Shown here: in pieces, positions 58,173-64,000 of the stretch
How the letters are laid out: each line of letters opens with the position of its first letter
How positions within the stretch are numbered: position 1 is the stretch's first letter
Made by a program: the position numbers and the translations under genes
NCBI RefSeq assembly: GCF_902809855.1
Contig: NZ_CADDWJ010000001.1
Location: 1,240,001-1,304,000, forward strand
Length of the DNA stretch: 64,000 nt
Direction of reading: 5' to 3'
DNA from: Acinetobacter sp. Marseille-Q1618
Lineage (GTDB): Bacteria > Pseudomonadota > Gammaproteobacteria > Pseudomonadales > Moraxellaceae
The notes under the pieces: model-generated
The model's input: the letters and a program-made list of their open reading frames with translations, nothing else
What the model was told of the DNA's origin: nothing
The model's database searches: none

Positions 58173-59930
58173 CTAATTCAACGGCACGACTCGCAACACC
58201 TCTTCCAAAGTTGTTACCCCTTGCAGCACTTTACGTGCTCCCGCAATACGAAGTGGATCAATACCCTCTTTCTTGGCCTGCTCACGCAACTCATCCAATG
58301 TTGCATTGGCTGAAATTTTTTGTTTGGTTTCAAGAGTGATTGGCATGAATTCATAAATACCCACACGTCCTTGATAACCTGTATGACGACATTCTTCACA
58401 ACCTACAGCTTTAAACACAAAGTCAGGCATTTGTATTTGATAACCAAACGTTAAATGTTTCCATTCTTGGTCATTAATGAAAGTTTCTTGTTTACAATGT
58501 GGGCATAATTGTCGTACTAAACGTTGTGCCAAAACTCCCAAAATAGTGGCAGCCGTTAAAAATGGCTGTACACCTAAATCGTGTAAACGGGTTAAACTTG
58601 AAGGTGCATCATTGGTATGCAGTGTAGAAAGAACTAAATGCCCCGTGAGAGCCGCTTGGATTGCCATATTGGCAGTATCTGAATCTCGAATTTCCCCAAC
58701 CATGATAATATCAGGGTCTTGACGCATCAATGCACGAATCCCATCGGCAAAGCCAAGCTCAATGCCATGGTTAACCTGCATTTGGTTAAAACTCGGTTCT
58801 AACATCTCAATTGGATCTTCAATAGTACAGACATTGACTTGCTCAGTTGCCAACTGTTTTAAAGAAGAATATAAAGTAGTGGTTTTACCCGAACCTGTTG
58901 GACCAGTCACCAAAATAATGCCATGACTATGTTGGGTAATGGCTTGCCAATCTTCCAATAATTTTCCATCAAAACCGAGTTGTTTAAAACTGCGCACCAA
59001 TACTTCAGGATCAAATATACGCATCACCAGCTTTTCACCAAAGGCAGTTGGCAAAGTTGCTAAACGCAACTCCGTTTCCTGCCCTTTGGGTGTACGTGTC
59101 TTTAAACGCCCATCTTGTGGTTTACGTTTTTCCGCAACATTCATACGTCCTAAAATTTTAATGCGAGAAATCACCGCAGTTAAGGTGTTGGCAGGCATAT
59201 TATAAATGGTATGCAATACCCCATCGATACGAAAACGAATTTTCCCATTCTCTTTACGTGGTTCGAGGTGAATATCACTGGCACGTTGTTCAAATGCAAA
59301 TTGTAAAACCCAATCCACCAATTTAACAATATGTTGGTCATTTGCATCAGGATTTTGGGTATCACCTAATTGCAATAAAGCTTCCACACCTTTGTTTTCT
59401 TTTTGATGTGCGCCTGCTTTTTGGGATGAAATGACTGCACGGCTAACTTGATAATATTCCACCAGGTAGCGTTGTAATTGCTCAGGATTTAATAAAACTC
59501 TTTGAATTTTTTTAGGCTTTAAACTGCTTTCAAGATTGTGTACCCAATCCCGGATAAAAGGCTGATCTGTTCCAATTAATACTTGATCTTGTTGAATTTC
59601 GACTGCCAAAATCCGATTGCGTAATGCAAACTCTTGTGACATGACACCCGTCAAGCTAGAAACATCTGCTTTTAAGGGGTCAATGGTATATACCGCCAAA
59701 TCTGTTTTATCTGCCAACCATTGGCATAAGACATTTAAAGTTAAGCGTTTTTGTGGCTCTCTTTGATCGGGCAGATTAAAGTTGGCAATCCATTGTAATG
59801 GATGCCATTTTAATTGATCCCGTTGGCGATGTGTGGTTTGTACCAACACTTTGTCCCGCTCTGTAATGCGTTGATCTTTTAATAGTTGCTCTAAACACCA
59901 CGTGGTATCAATTTCAAAATTAAATTGCAT
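58173..59930 (-). CDS. GspE/PulE-type secretion or pilus ATPase
   Basis: The 585-aa protein has an N-terminal MshE/GspE-like domain (about 30-175). The ATPase core has GPTGSGKTTTLY (Walker A), VGEIRDSDTAN (Walker B) and STLHTND (His box), plus a zinc motif LCPHCKQ..CEECRH. It powers type II secretion or type IV pilus assembly. It stands away from other gsp or pil genes, as is common for T2SS genes in Acinetobacter. GspE is favoured over PilB only by isolation. GGGGA precedes the ATG. Confidence 0.85.
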   Translation of the reverse strand: MQFNFEIDTTWCLEQLLKDQRITERDKVLVQTTHRQRDQLKWHPLQWIANFNLPDQREPQKRLTLNVLCQWLADKTDLAVYTIDPLKADVSSLTGVMSQEFALRNRILAVEIQQDQVLIGTDQPFIRDWVHNLESSLKPKKIQRVLLNPEQLQRYLVEYYQVSRAVISSQKAGAHQKENKGVEALLQLGDTQNPDANDQHIVKLVDWVLQFAFEQRASDIHLEPRKENGKIRFRIDGVLHTIYNMPANTLTAVISRIKILGRMNVAEKRKPQDGRLKTRTPKGQETELRLATLPTAFGEKLVMRIFDPEVLVRSFKQLGFDGKLLEDWQAITQHSHGIILVTGPTGSGKTTTLYSSLKQLATEQVNVCTIEDPIEMLEPSFNQMQVNHGIELGFADGIRALMRQDPDIIMVGEIRDSDTANMAIQAALTGHLVLSTLHTNDAPSSLTRLHDLGVQPFLTAATILGVLAQRLVRQLCPHCKQETFINDQEWKHLTFGYQIQMPDFVFKAVGCEECRHTGYQGRVGIYEFMPITLETKQKISANATLDELREQAKKEGIDPLRIAGARKVLQGVTTLEEVLRVVPLN

Positions 59931-60343
59931 TATTGTTTCCCCAATATTACAAACACTATAACAAATAATGCTTGGTGATGAGGTGTATCTATTTATTTTT
60001 TTAAGTGAATCCGCTTATTTATAAAATCTCCATATAGCATTTGCCTTTTAAACATTTTTATAGCCTGAAACTAAGCTCTTTTAATTCCCTACTTTTACCT
60101 ATAACAAATATATCATTCTCAAACTGTATACTTGAAACTTAGATTCATTTTCAAAAAATCTGTCAGATGTTTTGAATATTTCATATATTCAAAGTTTTGT
60201 TTACAGTCAGAAAGAATATAGCTGTAATATTTATTCTGAATACCTATCAAACCTTATTCGATACGAAAGCCAAGGACTTGAGCTACCATTCATGCGCAAA
60301 TTTACATACAATAAAATAAGATGCAGCTATGGAAGCCATAAAA
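59931..60343. other. Divergent gap between GspE-like gene and gloB
   Basis: The 413-base region is AT-rich. An open frame of 60 codons at 60172-60354 overlaps the gloB start, has odd composition and no good ribosome binding site, and I do not call it a gene. No repeat or hairpin stands out. Confidence 0.45.
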
Positions 60344-61075
60344 ATGTCTTTTAAAATTCATGTGATCGATGTTAAAAATCCACTACAAAACTATATTTGG
60401 CTACTCGAACATACACAAACTCATGATGTGGTTGCCATAGATCCAACTGAAGCGCATTTAGTTCTCGATTATTGTCAAGAAAATCAACTCAATCTCTATC
60501 AAATATGGCTGACACATTGGCATAAAGATCATGTAGAGGGTGTCCCAGCATTGATTGCTGAAAAGAATATTCCTGTTTATGGGCCTCGAGATGAATTAAG
60601 TCATTTGCCTTTTATCACTCACCCGCTACAGCATGACGATAACTTTGAATTCCATCACTTGAATATTGAAATTATTGCTGTGCCTGGGCATACTCTTGGA
60701 CATATTGTTTATTTTATAGATGAATTAGATTGCGTTTTCTGTGGAGATACTTTATTTGCAATGGGCTGTGGTCGTATGTTTGAGGGAACACCTGAACAGT
60801 TTTATCACTCATTAAATCGCTTAGCAGCTTTGCCACCACGTACCGAAGTGTATTGCACGCATGAATATACCCTTTCAAATGCTGAATTTGCACTACACAT
60901 TGAGCCTAATAATTTGGCTTTACAACAACGTGTTGAAAAAGTTCGTCAACTACGTGCTCAAGGCCAAATCACTTTACCAAGCACAATTGAACTAGAACTT
61001 GAAACAAACCCCTTTTTACGTGTCGATAGTGTTGAAGAGTTTGCTCGAATTCGTGCAATGAAGGATAACTTTTAA
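60344..61075 (+). CDS. gloB: Hydroxyacylglutathione hydrolase (glyoxalase II)
   Basis: The 243-aa metallo-beta-lactamase fold protein has LTHWHKDHVEG (HxHxDH motif), VPGHTLGHI and FCGDTLFAMGCGRMFEGTP. The C-terminal glyoxalase II domain has TEVYCTHEYT and late helix. It hydrolyses S-lactoylglutathione to lactate and glutathione. ATG codons lie at 60329 and 60344; GGAAG lies at a good distance before the second, which is chosen. Confidence 0.94.
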   Translation: MSFKIHVIDVKNPLQNYIWLLEHTQTHDVVAIDPTEAHLVLDYCQENQLNLYQIWLTHWHKDHVEGVPALIAEKNIPVYGPRDELSHLPFITHPLQHDDNFEFHHLNIEIIAVPGHTLGHIVYFIDELDCVFCGDTLFAMGCGRMFEGTPEQFYHSLNRLAALPPRTEVYCTHEYTLSNAEFALHIEPNNLALQQRVEKVRQLRAQGQITLPSTIELELETNPFLRVDSVEEFARIRAMKDNF

Positions 61076-61568
61076 TTTGCTACGAAATCTCACTTAAATC
61101 GATATAAGTTATTATTTAGAATGCTCAAAATTAAATGAGAAATATATATGACTAAAAACTTGTATTCTCCAATAGAGTAGTCTAGAAAAGCAGATGAACT
61201 TTAGGATCACACTGATTTTTTAAAAGTATCAAATTTTTTTCATCTGCAACTTTCAAAATTAAAAAATTATGTAATCTGATATATTTTCTTACAGATTCAA
61301 CAAAAAATCCCTGAGAAAAAGAGTTTATCAAATTATTTCAATTTTGGATAAAATGATTACTCTTAAAATTTAACAACATTAAATATATCAATATCTTAAA
61401 AACATGATCAATAATTTTAAAAACAAAAAGTATTGCTCAAGCATAAAAATTTGACTTTAAAAATTGATCAAAAATTGCTATAAAAAATTTATTTCGTTTA
61501 TTTCCCCTTTAAAAGTTTATAGCGCATCCCTATTAATTTTTATAGACAGGAATTAAGGAGAACCTTCC
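61076..61568. other. AT-rich stretch after gloB
   Basis: The 493-base region is among the most AT-rich in the window. A nine-codon frame (MTKNLYSPIE) at 61148 has no support. The promoter for the downstream small gene should lie near its right end. Nothing else is recognised. Confidence 0.45.
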
Positions 61569-61772
61569 ATGAAAAAGGTAGTTAAAGCTAAAAATCTTAT
61601 CGCGTTTCGTATTTGGTTAGAAAAACTTGGATATTCAGTCAAGAATTTAGCTGATGGAAAAGGTTTCACTTTTAGTTTCAAAAAAGAATATGGCTTAGTC
61701 ACCTGTGATCTTGCTGGAAATAATTTAGCATTTCAACTCGGCGAAGAATTTGAAGATCATTTAAAAGCTTAA
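61569..61772 (+). CDS. Small conserved-looking protein of unknown function
   Basis: The 67-aa soluble protein begins MKKVVKAKNLIAFRIWLEKLG and contains a short beta-rich end. AAGGAG eight bases before the ATG is a strong ribosome binding site, and the frame has good coding character. No domain is recognised. A terminator at 61802 follows. Confidence 0.75.
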   Translation: MKKVVKAKNLIAFRIWLEKLGYSVKNLADGKGFTFSFKKEYGLVTCDLAGNNLAFQLGEEFEDHLKA

Positions 61773-61801
61773 AATTTAAAATATTTTTATCGCTTAAAAT
61801 A

Positions 61802-61826
61802 AAAAGGCATCTCTTGGAGATGCCTA
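61802..61826. terminator. Terminator between the small gene and tRNA-Leu
   Basis: AGGCATCTC / GAGATGCCT form a nine-base stem with a three-base loop, with A run on the left and AAAATTTTT on the right. Confidence 0.8.
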
Positions 61827-61861
61827 AAATTTTTGCATTTTTTATTTTACATGGACATAAA

Positions 61862-61889
61862 AAAAGCAAGGTCAATCTACCTTGCTCTT
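61862..61889 (-). terminator. Terminator of tRNA-Leu
   Basis: AGCAAGGT / ACCTTGCT form an eight-base stem with a six-base loop just past the tRNA 3' end. The A run on the left gives a T run on the minus strand. Confidence 0.85.
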
Positions 61890-61896
61890 TTGAATA

Positions 61897-61981
61897 TGGT
61901 GGGGACGGAGAGACTCGAACTCTCACACCTTGCGGCGCTGGAACCTAAATCCAGTGCGTCTACCAATTTCGCCACGTCCCC
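61897..61981 (-). tRNA. tRNA-Leu, anticodon UAG
   Basis: On the minus strand the 85-nt sequence begins GGGGACGTGGCGAAATTGG and ends CGTCCCCACCA with CCA encoded. The acceptor stem GGGGACG pairs with CGTCCCC. The anticodon loop TTTAGGT between CTGGA and TCCAG gives anticodon TAG. A long variable arm, as expected for leucine tRNAs, is present. Confidence 0.97.
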
Positions 61982-62217
61982 GTATTGATCACTCGTGATC
62001 TAATGAGTATAAAAAATTAAGTTTTAAAACTTAAACTTTCATCTCATAGCAAACTTTGTGAAACGAATTTTAGTCGCTATCAATAGCTTATGCAATGTAT
62101 TTTTTAGATAATCTGCTTGGAATTTAAACGAATATCATAAAATATAGCATGAGTGTTTTAAAATTAAACAGCTCTAAATCAGATCACCATTTATTCACGC
62201 TAAACTTCGGTTAAAAC

Positions 62218-62444
62218 ATGTTAGATAAGTAATGCTGATCAGTTAAGAATTTTTTAATCCTCCCCTTGCGGAACATGCTCCTCACCTTTTCAAAGGAAGG
62301 ATAAGTAGCACTGCTACGCAAGATTACTAAAAATTACTTTAATTACTTGAAGTTCCCATCTTTTTCAAAGAGGGGTTAGAGGAGATTTTTAGAAATCTAT
62401 CCAATAAATTTGCTTAACTGACTGACATTATGATGTTAGATAAG
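62218..62444. mobile_element. MITE-like repeat element with inverted ends and flanking direct repeats
   Basis: ATGTTAGATAAG occurs directly repeated at 62218-62229 and 62433-62444. Inside, imperfect 18-base inverted ends (14 of 18 match) lie at 62230-62247 and 62413-62430; the inner nine, TCAGTTAAG / CTTAACTGA, are exact. The core has a second inverted pair, AATCCTCC...CTTTTCAAAGGA and TTTTCAAAGAGGGG...GGAGATT, of a type I associate with Acinetobacter dispersed repeats. A hairpin GTAGCA-C-TGCTAC is at 62305-62317. It has no coding capacity. Confidence 0.55.
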
Positions 62445-62454
62445 GCTTTTTTAT

Positions 62455-63051
62455 ATGTCCTATTACAAACTTGAAACTCATCGTTTACGCTTAAGACAAT
62501 GGCAAGGTTCAGATTTGATAGCATTTGCAGCACTCAATGCTGATCCTGAAGTAATGCAGTATTTTCCAAAATGTCTAAACAGTGATGAAAGTGAGCTATT
62601 GGCGACGCGCTTTCATCATTTGATTCACAAACATCAATGGGGATTTTGGGCTGTCGAATTAAAAGAGAATCAAAAATTTATTGGTTTTGTCGGTTTACAT
62701 GCTCAGCCCGAACAATTCACATTTTCACCGTGTGTTGAAATTGGTTGGCGCTTAGCAAAACAGTATTGGCATTACGGCTATGCAACCGAAGCTGCTCAGG
62801 CTTGTTTAGCATTTGCTTTTGAAGTGTTAAAATTAGATGCTGTGGTTGCATTTACAGCTTATCCAAACCTTGCCTCTGCCAAAGTCATGCAACGTTTAGG
62901 CATGACTTATTTATATGATTTTAATCACCCTCGTTTAAGGCAAGATCACCTATTATCACGTCATGTCTTATATCAAATTAAGCACAGTGAATTTTTAGCA
63001 CAAGCGCATACAAGACATTTTTACAGCTATTCATGCATTTCAGATGATTAG
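62455..63051 (+). CDS. GNAT family N-acetyltransferase (RimJ/RimL-like)
   Basis: The 198-aa protein has the RimJ/RimL-type pattern: LETHRLRLRQWQGSDL, the Q/RxxGxG/A-like YWHYGYATEAAQA acetyl-CoA loop, and NLASAKVMQRLGM. It transfers acetyl to an amine, on a protein or small molecule. Its substrate is unknown. The upstream direct repeat copy of the MITE-like element lies ten bases before the ATG, so that element may supply or disturb its promoter. Confidence 0.85.
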   Translation: MSYYKLETHRLRLRQWQGSDLIAFAALNADPEVMQYFPKCLNSDESELLATRFHHLIHKHQWGFWAVELKENQKFIGFVGLHAQPEQFTFSPCVEIGWRLAKQYWHYGYATEAAQACLAFAFEVLKLDAVVAFTAYPNLASAKVMQRLGMTYLYDFNHPRLRQDHLLSRHVLYQIKHSEFLAQAHTRHFYSYSCISDD

Positions 63052-63428
63052 TTCAAAGGACTGCTTTGACTCTCAAGAAAATCACGATGAATATGGCTTA
63101 AATCAATAAGATCTTGTTTTTCAAGTTCTAGAATCTTCCAAATTTCAATAAAATCCTCTTTTAAATCGACATGACTTGAAGCCACTTTAGCCACTTGCCA
63201 TTGTTGATCTGAAATCCACAAATATACTTGTTGAGTTTCAGTATTGATCGCTTGAACTTTACCCTCAGCATTGATGCCTAATACCTTGCCTTGTTTCGGT
63301 AAAGTTGCTTCAATTTTAGGAAGACTCAATTCAACAAAGTGTTTAACTTGACGCAATCCATAACCACGAAAAATTTCTTTTTGCGCTTCAGTCAATTGTT
63401 GATATTTTTGCTCAAGCTCAGGAATCAT
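63048..63428 (-). CDS. Protein of unknown function
   Basis: The 126-aa soluble protein begins MIPELEQKYQQLTEAQKEIF and is rich in charged residues with a central beta-rich part (VLGINAEGKVQAINTETQQVYLWI). No motif is recognised. Its 3' end overlaps that of the convergent GNAT gene by four bases. The frame is well formed and likely real. Confidence 0.65.
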   Translation of the reverse strand: MIPELEQKYQQLTEAQKEIFRGYGLRQVKHFVELSLPKIEATLPKQGKVLGINAEGKVQAINTETQQVYLWISDQQWQVAKVASSHVDLKEDFIEIWKILELEKQDLIDLSHIHRDFLESQSSPLN

Positions 63429-63617
63429 TTTATTACCCAGTACACGTTAAATATATTCATCAAAAATAATAAAATTAAAGTAATCCAATAAATTACTTTA
63501 TTTCGTCTAAAACATATACAGTAGAGTGCTTTGAAAAACAATTATCCTTTTGGCTTTTTTTATGAAGAAAAGATACTAAGAATATTCAAAAATATCCTGA
63601 GTACCTCATTTTTATCA

Positions 63618-63992
63618 TTATTTTAAATTACATTCACCCAGTGATAAATACTCTGAGCCGCTTGCCATTTCAACTGTACATTTGACTTGTACCATCTGTC
63701 CCTCTTTTAACTGACTAAATTTTGCAGCAGCACGATCAGCAGGAGTTGCTCGTGTTAAGGCAGTTTCAGGATCATTTGGACTAGCAAATTCAACCAAAAC
63801 TCCACCTTCCATATTCTCATCAAGTGCAGCAACGACTGCTTTAAAATCAACTTCATTGTTATATTCAGGCAATTCCATTGAAGAATAATCCGCCTCAACA
63901 TAGCGCTGATATAGTTCATCTAATTGTACAGTCTGTGCAAAACTAATACTGGATTGTAAAAGTAAGGCTGATAAAGCAATTTTTTTCATCAT
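63618..63992 (-). CDS. Secreted or periplasmic protein of unknown function
   Basis: The 124-aa protein has a signal peptide (MMKKIALSALLLQSSISFAQ) and an acidic mature part. The C-terminal half (QLKEGQMVQVKCTVEMASGSEYLSLGEC) has two Cys and resembles an OB-like fold. The start is Met1 at 63992 or Met2 at 63989. It lies at the window edge, so its upstream control region is not visible. No function is proposed. Confidence 0.7.
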   Translation of the reverse strand: MMKKIALSALLLQSSISFAQTVQLDELYQRYVEADYSSMELPEYNNEVDFKAVVAALDENMEGGVLVEFASPNDPETALTRATPADRAAAKFSQLKEGQMVQVKCTVEMASGSEYLSLGECNLK

Positions 63993-64000
63993 TTTTAGAT

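Noticed and set aside
60172-60354. 60-codon open frame before gloB
   Set aside because: It overlaps the gloB start, has no good ribosome binding site and an unusual composition; likely chance in AT-rich DNA.
61699-61926. Minus-strand open frame over the small gene end and tRNA-Leu
   Set aside because: It runs through a tRNA gene and two terminators, so it is not a real gene.

Overview
The window is chromosomal DNA of an Acinetobacter-type gammaproteobacterium. This rests on low GC content, the layout of the envelope operon (pyrH to lpxA without lpxB), an aceI/aceR pair, a free-standing recA-recX, and a GspE/PulE ATPase away from other secretion genes. Most of the window is ordinary core genome, and I saw no prophage, insertion sequence or plasmid genes.

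Layout. 1-4 kb: the end of a HAD nucleotidase, hslR, recA, recX, the SRP RNA (minus strand) and cpoB. 4-16.5 kb: a tight minus-strand envelope operon read right to left (pyrH, frr, uppS, cdsA, dxr, rseP, bamA, skp, lpxD, fabZ, lpxA), with rimO upstream. 16.7-19.4 kb: ntrB-ntrC behind a candidate sigma-54 promoter. 19.5-30.5 kb: a lipoprotein, aceI/aceR, transaldolase, several transporters (LeuE, BenE, BrnQ), map, and small membrane or hydrolase genes. 30.5-34 kb: a TerC-CBS membrane protein, an 875-base gene-free stretch, a MarR regulator and a YedK/HMCES protein. 34-39.6 kb: a glutarate-type catabolic cluster (CoA-transferase, MFS transporter, glutaryl-CoA dehydrogenase, LysR) followed by a Sel1-repeat remnant. 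39.8-47.5 kb: a zinc-ribbon-like protein, a small HD hydrolase, LysR, trmA, prpC-prpB opposite a TetR gene, and argF. 47.7-55.1 kb: dctA, ybiB-like, yeaC-like, nadK, PBP1b and its TPR lipoprotein.

55-64 kb is the most accessory part. It holds a four-repeat type I-F CRISPR array with no cas genes in the window, a Nudix-ThiE fusion, a Fur-boxed hemP too short for ordinary ORF calling, a PIG-L lipoprotein, a GspE/PulE ATPase, gloB, a tRNA-Leu(UAG), and a small repeat element with inverted ends and 12-base direct repeats just upstream of a GNAT gene.

The strongest candidates for something unusual are the orphan I-F mini-array, the MITE-like element near tRNA-Leu, a palindrome inside the likely recA promoter, and the candidate sigma-54 promoter before ntrBC. 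No wholly new multi-gene system could be demonstrated from sequence alone.
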